Assembly: GCF_000420025.1 (NCBI RefSeq)
Contig: NZ_ATUD01000009.1
Coordinates: 1 to 64,000, forward strand
Reading direction: 5' to 3'
DNA: 64,000 nt
From: Patulibacter americanus DSM 16676
Lineage (GTDB): Bacteria > Actinomycetota > Thermoleophilia > Solirubrobacterales > Solirubrobacteraceae
This document shows, piece by piece, positions 18,613 through 28,052 of this stretch; position 1 is the first letter of the stretch, and every line of letters begins with the position of its first letter. Position numbers and translations under genes: made by a program. Below the pieces are notes generated by a model that was not told the origin of the DNA, ran no database searches, and saw only the letters and a list, made by a program, of their open reading frames with translations.

Positions 18613-20531
18613 ACCTCGACGCACGCATCCCCGAGGGCCCGATCGAGACGAAGTGGCGCGCGTGGCTCGACGCCCACCGCCTCGTCGGCCCGGCCAACCG
18701 GCCGAAGCACACCGTCATCGTCGTCGGCACCGGCCTGGCCGGCGCCAGCTGCGCCGCCTCGCTCGGGGCGCAGGGCTTCAAGGTGCGGAGCTTCTGCTAC
18801 CAGGACAGCCCCCGCCGAGCGCACTCCATCGCGGCCCAGGGCGGCATCAACGCCGCGAAGGACTTCGCGAACGAGGGCGACGCCACGCGCCGCCTGTTCG
18901 TCGACACGATCAAGGGCGGCGACTTCCGCTCCCGCGAGGCCAACGTCTGGCGCCTCGCCGAGCTGTCGGCGAACATCATCGACCAGGCCGTCGCGCAGGG
19001 CGTCCCGTTCGCCCGCGAGTACGGCGGCCAGCTCGCCACCCGCTCCTTCGGCGGCGTGCTCGTGCAGCGCACCTTCTACGCGCGCGGCCAGACGGGCCAG
19101 CAGCTGCTCGTCGGCGCCTACTCCGCCCTCCAGCAGCAGGTCAACCAGGGCAACGTCGTGGTGCACAACCGCCACGAGATGCTCGACGTCGTCCTCGTCG
19201 ACGGCGAGGCGCGGGGCATCATCGCCCGCAACCTCGTCACGGGCGAGATCGAGCGCCACGCGGCCGACGCCGTCGTGATCGCCTCGGGCGGCTACTCCAA
19301 CGCGTTCTACCTCTCCACGAACGCGATGGGCTCCAACGTCACCGCGGCGTGGAAGGCGACGAAGCGTGGCGCGCTGTTCGCCAACCCCTGCTTCACGCAG
19401 ATCCACCCGACCTGCATCCCGCAGAGCGGCGAGTACCAGTCCAAGCTCACGCTGATGTCGGAGTCGCTGCGCAACGACGGCCGCGTCTGGGTCCCGCGCA
19501 AGCCGCAGGACGAGCGCCGGCCGGCCGAGATCCCCGAGGAGGAGCGGTACTACTTCCTCGAGGAGCGCTACCCGGCCTTCGGCAACCTGGTCCCGCGCGA
19601 CATCGCGTCGCGCGCCGCGAAGATCGTGTGCGACGACGGCCTGGGCGTCGGCGGCACCGGCCGCGGCGTCTACCTCGACTTCCGCGACCCGATCCGCGAG
19701 CAGGGCCGGGACGCGATCCTCGGCAAGTACCAGAACCTGTTCGAGATGTACCAGCGGATCACGGGCGACGACCCGTTCGAGACGCCGATGATGATCTACC
19801 CGGCCCCGCACTACACGATGGGTGGGCTCTGGGTCGACTACGAGCTGCAGACCACGATCCCGGGCCTGTTCGCGATCGGCGAGGCGAACTTCTCCGACCA
19901 CGGGGCCAACCGCCTGGGCGCCTCGGCGCTCATGCAGGCGCTGGCCGACGGGTACTTCATCGCGCCGCACACGGTGATGCACCGCCTGGCGAGCTCGCCG
20001 CGCGGCGTGGCCGACGAGTCGCACCCGGCGTTCGAGGCGGCGGAGGCCGAGGTCCGAGGGCAGATCGAGCGCCTCATGGCGATCCAGGGCACCCGCGCGC
20101 CACAGGCGATCCACCGCGAGCTCGGCAAGATCATGCTCGACAAGTGCGGCATGCTCCGCACCCGCGAGAGCCTGACGGAGGCCATCGACGAGATCCGCGC
20201 GATCCGCGAGTCCTTCTGGACCGACCTGCGCGTCGACGGCAACACGGACGAGCTGAACCCCAGCCTCGAGTACGCCTGGCGCCTGGCCGACTTCATCGAC
20301 CTCGCCGAGGTCATGTGCGAGGACGCCCTCCGGCGCGAGGAGTCCTGCGGCGGTCACTTCCGCGGCGAGCACGAGACCGAGGACGGCGAGGCCCTGCGCG
20401 ACGACGAGAACTTCGCCAAGGTCACGGCCTGGCAGTTCGACGAGGACGCCGGGCACGACGGCCGCTTCACCCCGCACGACGAGCACCTGATCTTCAACGA
20501 GGTCATGCTCGCGACCAGGAGCTACAAGTGA
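18609..20531 (+). CDS. sdhA: Succinate dehydrogenase flavoprotein subunit (B-type)
   Basis: A 640-residue flavoprotein of the long B-type class. FAD fold [21 protein letters not shown] (about 37-57), [14 protein letters not shown], the active-site region with HYTMGG and [18 protein letters not shown] (about 437-454), and the usual C-terminal Arg/His-rich domain. It oxidises succinate to fumarate and passes electrons to SdhB. It starts inside the sdhC stop (ATGA) and ends inside the sdhB start (GTGA), so the three subunits are translationally coupled. It is a different type from the flavoprotein at 15415-17118. Confidence 0.96.
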   Translation: MNLDARIPEGPIETKWRAWLDAHRLVGPANRPKHTVIVVGTGLAGASCAASLGAQGFKVRSFCYQDSPRRAHSIAAQGGINAAKDFANEGDATRRLFVDTIKGGDFRSREANVWRLAELSANIIDQAVAQGVPFAREYGGQLATRSFGGVLVQRTFYARGQTGQQLLVGAYSALQQQVNQGNVVVHNRHEMLDVVLVDGEARGIIARNLVTGEIERHAADAVVIASGGYSNAFYLSTNAMGSNVTAAWKATKRGALFANPCFTQIHPTCIPQSGEYQSKLTLMSESLRNDGRVWVPRKPQDERRPAEIPEEERYYFLEERYPAFGNLVPRDIASRAAKIVCDDGLGVGGTGRGVYLDFRDPIREQGRDAILGKYQNLFEMYQRITGDDPFETPMMIYPAPHYTMGGLWVDYELQTTIPGLFAIGEANFSDHGANRLGASALMQALADGYFIAPHTVMHRLASSPRGVADESHPAFEAAEAEVRGQIERLMAIQGTRAPQAIHRELGKIMLDKCGMLRTRESLTEAIDEIRAIRESFWTDLRVDGNTDELNPSLEYAWRLADFIDLAEVMCEDALRREESCGGHFRGEHETEDGEALRDDENFAKVTAWQFDEDAGHDGRFTPHDEHLIFNEVMLATRSYK

Positions 20532-21301
20532 ACTTCCAGCTCGAGATCTGGCGTCAGGACGTCCGGGAGGAGCCCGGGCACTTCGAGACGCACCACGTCG
20601 AAGGCATCGATCCCGAGGCATCGTTCCTCGAGATGCTCGACATGCTCAACGAGGGCCTCATCGCCAAGGGCGGGCGCACGGTCGCGTTCGACTCCGACTG
20701 CCGCGAGGGCATCTGCGGCACGTGCGCGCTGACCATCAACGGCATGCCGCACGGGCCCAACCAGGTCACGACGTGCCAGACCTACATGCGCGACTTCGAG
20801 GACGGGTCGACGATCTTCGTCGAGCCGTTCCGCTCGAACTCGTTCCCGGTCGTCCGCGACCTGGCCGTCGATCGCTCGGCGCTGGACCGCATCATCGAGG
20901 CCGGCGGCTACGTCTCCGTCACGACGGGCCCGCAGCCGAACCCCAACGCGATGCCGATCTCGCCCGAGACGCAGCACCGCGCGATGGACGCCTCCATCTG
21001 CATCCAGTGCGGCGCGTGCGTCGCCGCCTGCCCCAACGGCGCAGCGATGCTCTTCACGGGCGCCAAGCTGACGCACCTGAACATCCTTCCGCAGGGCCAG
21101 CCGGAGCGCGCGGAGCGCACCCGGAACATGGTCCTCCAGATGGACGAGGAGGGCTTCGGCGGGTGCACGAACTACGGCGAGTGCTCCCGCGTCTGCCCGC
21201 AGGACATCTCGATCGACGTGATCGGGATGCTCTACCGCGAGTACCGCTCGGCCGTCCGCAAGAAGCCGAACCCGCACCAGAAGAAGATGGTCGCCCAGTA
21301 G
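20528..21301 (+). CDS. sdhB: Succinate dehydrogenase iron-sulfur subunit (B-type)
   Basis: A 257-residue Fe-S protein of normal length. [2Fe-2S] ligands are in [12 protein letters not shown] and VTTC, followed by [14 protein letters not shown] and [15 protein letters not shown] for the [4Fe-4S] and [3Fe-4S] clusters. GTG start overlapping the sdhA stop by 4 nt. It is the last gene of sdhCAB and a hairpin follows within 12 nt. It carries electrons from FAD to the quinone site in SdhC. Confidence 0.96.
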   Translation: MNFQLEIWRQDVREEPGHFETHHVEGIDPEASFLEMLDMLNEGLIAKGGRTVAFDSDCREGICGTCALTINGMPHGPNQVTTCQTYMRDFEDGSTIFVEPFRSNSFPVVRDLAVDRSALDRIIEAGGYVSVTTGPQPNPNAMPISPETQHRAMDASICIQCGACVAACPNGAAMLFTGAKLTHLNILPQGQPERAERTRNMVLQMDEEGFGGCTNYGECSRVCPQDISIDVIGMLYREYRSAVRKKPNPHQKKMVAQ

Positions 21302-21312
21302 CAACCGCTCCG

Positions 21313-21341
21313 CGGGTGCGCCTCCGGACGAGGCGGACCCG
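21313..21341 (+). terminator. Terminator after sdhCAB
   Basis: Two stacked 5-bp arms (cgggt/acccg and gcctc/gaggc) separated by a 2x2 internal loop, with a 5-nt apex. It begins 12 nt after the sdhB stop. No U-tract follows. Confidence 0.5.
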
Positions 21342-21430
21342 TGCCGGGCCGGGCGCCGCAGGACGTGGACGCCGGCCCCGGGGCGCTCTCGTCGGATCGC
21401 CCCGGGCGGTACCGGCGCGCCGTCGGTCCG

Positions 21431-22612
21431 TCAGACGCGGAGGTCCGCGCCGGGAAGCGCTTCCGCCAGCGCCTCGCGAACCTGGGCGAACGTGACGAGG
21501 CCACGCATCACCCCGTCCGCGTCGACGACGGGGAGCGCACCGAGGCGTCGCATCGTCTGGCTCTGCAGCAGGTCGTCCAGCGCGGCCTCGGGGAGCACGC
21601 GCGGCTGATCGTCCGGGTCGAGCAGCTCGCGCGCCGGCACGTTGGGCCGGCCCGCCGCCAGCTCGGCGCGCACCCGCTCGGCGGTCACGATGCCGAGGTA
21701 GCGGCCCTCGCCGTCCAGCATCGCCGCCCAGGCGACGTCGAACGGGCGGAACGTGTCGTGCTCGGCCTCGAGCGCGGTGACGTCCTGCGGAAGCCAGGCC
21801 GGACCGTCGTCCATGATCTCGCCGGCGGTAACCTCGTGGAGCTGCTCGCTGATCTCGCTCGCCATGACGGCCGCACGCGCAGCGCCCGCGATGAACCACG
21901 CCAGCAGCAGGTACCAGAGGCCGCTGACGGCGTCGCCCTCGAGCAGCGAGTAGACGCCGAAGGCGCCGAGCAGGATCGCGAAGCCGCGCCCCAGCAGGCC
22001 GGCGGCAGCGGTCGCCCGGCGGCGGTCCTTCGTCACACCCCACGCGATCGCCCGGGCGATGCGCCCGCCGTCGAGCGGGAACGCCGGGACCATGTTGAAC
22101 ACGAACAGCGCCGCGTTGACGAACGTGAGCCACCCGACGATCGCCAGGCCCGTGGTCGTCGTCTCGCGGTCGCCCGTGATCCACGCGGCGTCCCACAGCT
22201 CGTCGGGCGTGCCGAGGAGCAGGCCGACGCCCACGCCGATCCCGCAGATGACCAGGGTCACGAACGGGCCCGCGGCGGCGACCACGAACTCCTCCTTCGG
22301 CGTCCGCGAGTCGCGGCTCAGGCGCGCCACGCCACCGAGCAGCCACAGGTCGATGCCCTCCGTCTGGATCCCGAACCGCCGCGCGGCCAGCGCGTGGCCG
22401 AGCTCGTGGGCGATGAGCGAGGCGAAGAACAGCGCGGCGGCGGCCACGGCCAGCGCGTAGGCGGTGGTGGTCGACGCGTCCGGGAGGACGTACTCGAAGC
22501 GCCCACCGAGCAGCGCGATCATCAACAGCAGCGCGAGGAACCAGGTGGGATTGGCCCCGATCTTGATCCCGAAGAGCGTCGCCAGAGGCACGGTGCGCGT
22601 GGTGGTGGGCAT
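21431..22612 (-). CDS. Site-2 protease (M50 family) with CBS domains
   Basis: A 393-residue intramembrane zinc metalloprotease. The first motif is LIAHELGHALAARRFG (HExxH), and the second motif FNMVPAFPLDGGRIARA contains the third, Asp ligand. Six or so membrane helices fill residues 10-245. Two CBS domains occupy about 250-390 and probably sense adenine nucleotides or regulate cleavage. The group with C-terminal CBS domains is related to Rip3/SpoIVFB-like proteases that cut anti-sigma or pro-sigma factors; the substrate here is unknown. The start MPTTTRTVPLATLFGIKIG matches the family N-terminus; longer upstream starts give an implausible Arg-rich leader. Confidence 0.92.
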   Translation of the reverse strand: MPTTTRTVPLATLFGIKIGANPTWFLALLLMIALLGGRFEYVLPDASTTTAYALAVAAAALFFASLIAHELGHALAARRFGIQTEGIDLWLLGGVARLSRDSRTPKEEFVVAAAGPFVTLVICGIGVGVGLLLGTPDELWDAAWITGDRETTTTGLAIVGWLTFVNAALFVFNMVPAFPLDGGRIARAIAWGVTKDRRRATAAAGLLGRGFAILLGAFGVYSLLEGDAVSGLWYLLLAWFIAGAARAAVMASEISEQLHEVTAGEIMDDGPAWLPQDVTALEAEHDTFRPFDVAWAAMLDGEGRYLGIVTAERVRAELAAGRPNVPARELLDPDDQPRVLPEAALDDLLQSQTMRRLGALPVVDADGVMRGLVTFAQVREALAEALPGADLRV

Positions 22613-22677
22613 GCCCGGCCATCGTCGCAGGTCGCACCGCGGCGCACCGCGGGACGCGGCCCCCCGGGCGTGGGGGA

Positions 22678-23748
<1,071 letters not shown>

Positions 23749-23757
23749 TCCGAGGGA

Positions 23758-23781
23758 CTGGTCGCCCGCGCGGGCGACCAG
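23758..23781 (+). terminator. 24-bp perfect palindrome after mdh
   Basis: Arms of 12 bp with no spacer (ctggtcgcccgc / gcgggcgaccag), 9 nt after the mdh stop. Because it has no unpaired loop it may act more as a DNA palindrome than as a hairpin. Confidence 0.55.
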
Positions 23782-23787
23782 GTCCCA

Positions 23788-23828
23788 GAACGACGAAGGC
23801 CCGGCGAATCGCCGGGCCTTCGTCGTTC
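23788..23828. terminator. Bidirectional terminator between mdh and the convergent gene
   Basis: A 19-bp perfect stem around a 3-nt loop (aat). It is the longest perfect hairpin in the window and lies between the convergent ends of mdh and the gene at 23864, so it can terminate both. No U-tract is needed for GC-rich actinobacterial terminators of this kind. Confidence 0.85.
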
Positions 23829-23863
23829 CAGAGGTGGGGGCCGGTCGGGCCGGCCCCGGCCGC

Positions 23864-24235
23864 TCAGGCGGCGTCCTTCGGGTACCACACGCGGTCGCGC
23901 TTCTCGACCAGGCCCTGCTCCTCCAGGCCCGGGAGGATGCGGTAGGCGTAGTTCGGGTGCACGCCGATGCGACGGGCGACCTCGGCGGCTCCGAGGCCCG
24001 GCTCCTTGCGCAGCAGCGCGAGGGCCTGACGGGAGCGCTCGCCGCTGCCGCGCGGACGGCCGGCACCGCGGCCGCTGCTGCCCTTGTCGGCCGAGCGTGA
24101 ACCACTGCTGGAGTTGTCGACGCCATCGAGGGCGTCGAGGGCCCGCTGAAGACGGTCGTGCTCCGCGATCAGGGGAGCCAGCTCGTCGAGCCGGGCCTGG
24201 ATCTCATCGCGCTTCTCGGTGAGGAAGTCGGACAT
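23864..24235 (-). CDS. Small DNA-binding protein with coiled coil, AT-hook-like motif and winged helix
   Basis: A 123-residue protein. Residues 1-40 form a charged coiled coil (EKRDEIQARLDELAPLIAEH). Residues 45-70 are a flexible Ser/Gly stretch with GAGRPRGSGERS, like a minor-groove AT-hook. Residues 70-120 form a helix-turn-helix/winged helix (AAEVARRIGVHPNYAYRILP, then LVEKRDRVWYP). This is a common actinobacterial arrangement of unknown target. The start at 24235 has an RBS-like ggaagg; a reverse TAGGCT at 24321-24326 would give a leader of about 80 nt. Confidence 0.75.
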   Translation of the reverse strand: MSDFLTEKRDEIQARLDELAPLIAEHDRLQRALDALDGVDNSSSGSRSADKGSSGRGAGRPRGSGERSRQALALLRKEPGLGAAEVARRIGVHPNYAYRILPGLEEQGLVEKRDRVWYPKDAA

Positions 24236-24320
24236 GTGGGGGATACCTTCCGTGTGACTGACGGCGCGCACGGACGGGTACCTGTTGGGCCCCCGGCCCC
24301 ACGACACCACGACGCGGAGC

Positions 24321-24326
24321 AGCCTA
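24321..24326 (-). promoter_or_regulatory. -10 box for the 24235 gene
   Basis: AGCCTA reads TAGGCT on the reverse strand. The region around it is locally less GC-rich, as expected for a promoter. Confidence 0.45.
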
Positions 24327-24418
24327 CCCGAATTCGTCCTGCGGTGTTGGGTGTTATCGATGGTCCGCACGGCCGACTCCGCGGCGCGCGGGGACCAACG
24401 CCGTTACCCGTTGTGTGC

Positions 24419-24865
24419 TCAGCCCGACGCGAACAGCGTCCGCAACGCGTGGAGGGAAGCCTCCGCCTCGCGCTCGGGCACGCCGCCCATCAGTGCCCGT
24501 GACGCCACGCGGCCGAGGATGCCCATCGGCGGGCGGAAGTCGTTGGTGTAGTGGAAGGTCGTCCCGAGCGGGGACTCCTCGAGGCGGTACTCGATGAACG
24601 CGGTCGCCCCGGCCGGTCCGACGCCGTTCCAAGTGGCACGGCGCGGAGGGTCGAACTCGTCGATCACCCACGTCACCGTCACCGGCGCCCCACGGATGGA
24701 GAACCGCTGGCTCATCTCGAACCCCGGACCGGGGGCGCCCTCGTCGACCCAGAGCAGTTCGCGATGGATCGTCACCCACCGTTCCATCTGGTGGGGGTCC
24801 ATGATCAGATCCCACACGTCCTCGGGGGGAGCCGGCAGGTCGATGGAGGCACGGACCGCGGTCAT
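24419..24865 (-). CDS. SRPBCC/START-like (polyketide cyclase-type) protein
   Basis: A 148-residue single-domain protein with the SRPBCC start (ASIDLPAPPEDVWDLIMDPH) and the characteristic strand pattern (VTWVIDEFDPPRRATWNGVG, then TTFHYTNDFRPP), followed by the long C-terminal helix. The fold binds hydrophobic ligands; the ligand is unknown. The ATG follows ACCCTA (reverse TAGGGT, 24872-24877) by 6 nt, implying a leaderless mRNA. No operon partner. Confidence 0.82.
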   Translation of the reverse strand: MTAVRASIDLPAPPEDVWDLIMDPHQMERWVTIHRELLWVDEGAPGPGFEMSQRFSIRGAPVTVTWVIDEFDPPRRATWNGVGPAGATAFIEYRLEESPLGTTFHYTNDFRPPMGILGRVASRALMGGVPEREAEASLHALRTLFASG

Positions 24866-24989
24866 GTCCTCACCCTACCCGTGGGGCACAGGTGACCCAC
24901 ATCGCCGGGTCGACCGCGTCCCGTCCTCCGTGGGCGGCACGGTGCGCGCAGCGTTGTGGCCTCGTGGCTCGACCGCGGGTTCGACGCGC

Positions 24990-25910
24990 TCAGCGGGCCC
25001 GCAGCGGCTCGACGGTCTCCCACCGCAGCAGGGCGCGGTTGACGGCGCGGTCGAAGCCATGGGGGCGGACGCCCAGCAGGGACGTCCAGGTGTCGTCCCG
25101 CGCCAGCAGGTCGCCCGTCAGGCCGCCCATGAGCGGCAGGACGAGCTCCGCGTCCTCGCCGGCGAGGACCGACGCGACGCGGCCGAAGATCGGCGTGGAG
25201 TTGATCGGCAGCCCGATCGACGGCCGGCGCAGCATCAGCAGGTCGCGGATCCGCTCGAGGATCTCGCCGTAGGCGATGACGTCGGGCCCGGCGACGTCGA
25301 GCGAGAGCCGGGCGCCGTCGGCGGCCGCGGTGGTCGCGCAGGCCCGCAAGGCGGCCGTCACGTCGCGCTCGTCGATGGGCTGCGTGCGGTACCGGCGCCA
25401 CGGGGGGAGCGGCAGCACCGGCAGCCGCTCCACCAGGCGCACGAGGAACCGGAAGGACCGCGAACCAGGCCCGATCGCGATCGACGCCCGCAGGGCCACG
25501 GCCTCCGGGGTGGCGGACGACAGCGTCTCCTCCACCGCCAGCCGGCTGCGCAGGTGCTCCGAGAGGGGGCGCGACTCGTCGACCATCACGCCGAGGTAGA
25601 CCGTGCGGCGCACCCCGGCCTTCGTCGCCGCCTCCGCGAAGCGCTCCGCGGAACGCCGCTCGCGGTCCTGGAACGACGAGCCGTCCGCGGCGGGCTCCAT
25701 GGAGTGCACGAGGTAGTAGGCGACGTCGACGCCGTCGAGCGCCTCGTCGAGCCCCGCGCCCGTCGTGACGTCGCCGCGCACCGCCGGCACGTCGTGGGCC
25801 ACCCGCCTGGGGTCGCGGGCGAAGGCGCGCACCTCGTGCCCGTCCTGGAGCAGGGGCGGGATCAGCGAGGACCCCGCGAACCCGGTGGCGCCGGTGACGA
25901 GGATCTGCAT
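24990..25910 (-). CDS. NAD(P)-binding epimerase-like (extended SDR) protein
   Basis: A 306-residue Rossmann-fold protein beginning MQILVTGATGFAGSSLIPPL. The YLVHSMEP segment and RDVTAALRACATT resemble NmrA/complex I NDUFA9-like and DUF2867-type SDR proteins. No clear YxxxK catalytic pair is visible, so it may be a binding or atypical SDR rather than an epimerase. The C-terminal 60 residues mention no second domain. CATGAT lies 8 nt upstream of the ATG as a weak -10. Confidence 0.78.
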   Translation of the reverse strand: MQILVTGATGFAGSSLIPPLLQDGHEVRAFARDPRRVAHDVPAVRGDVTTGAGLDEALDGVDVAYYLVHSMEPAADGSSFQDRERRSAERFAEAATKAGVRRTVYLGVMVDESRPLSEHLRSRLAVEETLSSATPEAVALRASIAIGPGSRSFRFLVRLVERLPVLPLPPWRRYRTQPIDERDVTAALRACATTAAADGARLSLDVAGPDVIAYGEILERIRDLLMLRRPSIGLPINSTPIFGRVASVLAGEDAELVLPLMGGLTGDLLARDDTWTSLLGVRPHGFDRAVNRALLRWETVEPLRAR

Positions 25911-26132
25911 CTCGTCCCATCATGAAGCACAACGTGCGGGCCCCGGCCCGGGCGTCTCGGGGCGGGCCGGCTTGCGGGGCGGCGGGCGTGGGTATGAGCG
26001 TCGCGCCGCGATGCGCCTCGACCGTCCGTCGAGGACCGTGAATGTTCTGCGCCATTTGCGGAGTTCCTGCACGGGCTCGTGAACGAAAAGTGACCAAGTA
26101 GCGGGAACAAGGCTCGCGGCGGCCGGGTCGGT

Positions 26133-26570
26133 GTGGTTCTATGCCCCTCGTGCCGTGAGACGCCGCGTCTCGGCGGCGCCGCAGCACCATCCTCGCCAGG
26201 TCCGGAACGCCGCCCCGCGTCCCGTCCTCGCCACGTTCTTCGCCGTCCGGCCGCTTCCGCATGGGAGCGACCGCGCGCACCCCTGTCCACCGTCCGCACC
26301 GCGCTCGGAACCCTCTTGCACCCCAGTCCAGACGCCCGCACCCGCTCCCGCAACGCCGCCGCCGCTCCCAGCTGCGACGGCTGCTTCTTCCGCCGCCACA
26401 TGCTGTGCGCGCTGGATCGTGGTGAGCCGTGCGCGACGTTCCGGCCCGACCGCGAGGAGGGCCTGCGCCCGCCCCGCCAGATGGCCTTCGCGTTCCGCCC
26501 CGAGCGGGCGACGGGCACGCCGTTCGCGTTCCCGACGGCGCAGGAGCAGGCCCGCCGCTACGCGGCCTGA
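26133..26570 (+). CDS. Small four-cysteine (zinc-knuckle-like) protein, start uncertain
   Basis: The C-terminal 60 residues look real and conserved: SCDGCFFRRHMLC followed by EPCATFRP gives C-x2-C-x7-C-x7-C, suited to one zinc ion, with a basic/Pro-rich tail. The N-terminal 50 residues read from the GTG at 26133 are Arg/Pro-rich and may not be translated. Other in-frame starts are a TTG at 26316 and an ATG at 26400, the latter cutting off two cysteines. I remember no family name. The gene lies alone between the SDR gene and the fad operon. Confidence 0.5.
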   Translation: MVLCPSCRETPRLGGAAAPSSPGPERRPASRPRHVLRRPAASAWERPRAPLSTVRTALGTLLHPSPDARTRSRNAAAAPSCDGCFFRRHMLCALDRGEPCATFRPDREEGLRPPRQMAFAFRPERATGTPFAFPTAQEQARRYAA

Positions 26571-26667
26571 GCGGTCGCCCGCCGGACGCCCTCCGGCCCG
26601 CGGGGCCCCGCGACGCCGGCGCCCCGCTCCCTACGGTCGGTAGCTTCGCGCCCGGCCGTCCCGTGGT

Positions 26668-26682
26668 TGGCCAGCCAGCCAG
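26668..26682 (+). promoter_or_regulatory. Probable TetR operator at the fadA promoter
   Basis: The 15-mer TGGCCAGCCAGCCAG, identical to the one in front of the TetR gene at 34997-35011. It ends one base before the TACTAT -10 box at 26684-26689. With its left neighbour it forms an imperfect palindrome (tggttggccagcca). Binding there would block the promoter. Confidence 0.65.
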
Positions 26683-26683
26683 G

Positions 26684-26689
26684 TACTAT
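26684..26689 (+). promoter_or_regulatory. -10 box of the fad operon
   Basis: TACTAT, one base downstream of the predicted operator. It predicts a leader of about 95 nt before fadA. Confidence 0.6.
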
Positions 26690-26790
26690 GCCCGGGCCAC
26701 CGTCGGCACTCCGCCGACGGCCGCGTCCGGGCGCGGGCACAGGGCCCTCTCGAGGGCTCCGTGGGGCAGCACCGAGCACAGGAGTTCCAC

Positions 26791-28011
26791 ATGGGCAGCA
26801 CCGACGCGCTGGTCTTCGAGGCCATTCGCACCCCCCGCGGCAAGGGCAAGAGCAACGGCTCCCTGCACGGGACCAAGCCGGTCGACCTCGTCGTCGGCCT
26901 CATGCACGAGACGCTGGGCCGCAACCCCCAGCTCGACCCGAACGCGATCGACGACGTCGTCCTCGGCTGCGTCTCGCCCGTGGGCGACCAGGGCGCGGAC
27001 ATCGCCAAGACCGCGGCGCTCAAGGCCGGCCTGCCGAACACGGTCGCCGGCGTCCAGCTCAACCGGTTCTGCGCCTCCGGCCTCGAGGCCGTGAACACCG
27101 CCGCGCAGAAGGTCGCCTCCGGCATCGGTGACGACCTGATCCTCGCCGGCGGCGTCGAATCCATGTCCCGCGTGCCCATGGGCTCCGACGGCGGCGCGTG
27201 GGCGATGGATCCCGAGACGAACTACGACACCCACTTCGTGCCCCAGGGCATCGGCGCGGACCTCATCGCGACGGTCGAGGGCTTCTCGCGCGAGGAGTGC
27301 GACGCCTTCGCCGCCCGCTCCCAGGAGCGCGCCGCCGCCGCCGAGGACGCCGGGTACTTCGGGGGCTCCGTCGTCGCCGTGAAGGACCTCAACGACCAGG
27401 TCGTGCTGGACCGCGAGGAGTTCATCCGCCGCGGCACGACCGTCGAGAGCCTCGGCAAGCTCAAGCCGTCCTTCGCGATGATGGGCGACATGGGCGGCTT
27501 CGACGCCGTCGCCCTGCAGAAGTACCACTGGGTCGACGAGATCAACCACGTCCACCACGCCGGCAACTCCTCGGGCATCGTCGACGGCGCCGCCCTGCTG
27601 ACGATCGGCAACGCCGAGGCCGGCGAGCGCAACGGCCTCAAGCCCCGCGCCCGCATCGTGTCGACGGCCGTCTCCGGTGCCGACCCGACGATCATGCTGA
27701 CGGCCCCCGGCCCCGCCTCGCAGAAGGCGTTGAAGAAGGCCGGTCTGAAGGCGTCCGACATGGACCTCATCGAGATCAACGAGGCGTTCGCCGCGGTGGC
27801 GCTTCGCCTGATCCAGGACCTCGACATCGATCCCGAGATCACCAACGTCAACGGCGGCTCCATCGCCATGGGCCACCCGCTCGGCGCGACCGGCGGCATG
27901 ATCCTCGGCACGCTGATCGACGAGCTGCACCGTCGTGGCAAGCGCTACGGCCTCGCGACGCTCTGCGTCGGCGGCGGCATGGGCATCGCGACCGTCGTCG
28001 AGGCGATCTGA
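26791..28011 (+). CDS. fadA: Acetyl-CoA acyltransferase (thiolase)
   Basis: Catalyses the last step of beta-oxidation, splitting 3-ketoacyl-CoA. The 406-residue protein has the acyl-enzyme Cys in [12 protein letters not shown] (about 93), the NEAFAA motif, [15 protein letters not shown] with the catalytic His and the C-terminal CVGGGMGIA Cys. The ATG at 26791 has the RBS aggag 8 nt upstream; an in-frame GTG at 26761 is less likely. It is followed 41 bp later by fadB, forming the two subunits of a trifunctional enzyme. The promoter carries the same 15-mer as the TetR gene at 35026. Confidence 0.95.
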   Translation: MGSTDALVFEAIRTPRGKGKSNGSLHGTKPVDLVVGLMHETLGRNPQLDPNAIDDVVLGCVSPVGDQGADIAKTAALKAGLPNTVAGVQLNRFCASGLEAVNTAAQKVASGIGDDLILAGGVESMSRVPMGSDGGAWAMDPETNYDTHFVPQGIGADLIATVEGFSREECDAFAARSQERAAAAEDAGYFGGSVVAVKDLNDQVVLDREEFIRRGTTVESLGKLKPSFAMMGDMGGFDAVALQKYHWVDEINHVHHAGNSSGIVDGAALLTIGNAEAGERNGLKPRARIVSTAVSGADPTIMLTAPGPASQKALKKAGLKASDMDLIEINEAFAAVALRLIQDLDIDPEITNVNGGSIAMGHPLGATGGMILGTLIDELHRRGKRYGLATLCVGGGMGIATVVEAI

Positions 28012-28052
28012 GCCCCGGCTCCGATCCGCACCTCCAGAGGAGAACGCACCCC

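Noticed and set aside
26791..27000. Start of the thiolase at the GTG at 26761
   Set aside because: The ATG at 26791 has a good aggag site and the normal thiolase N-terminus; the extra ten residues have none of the family's features.
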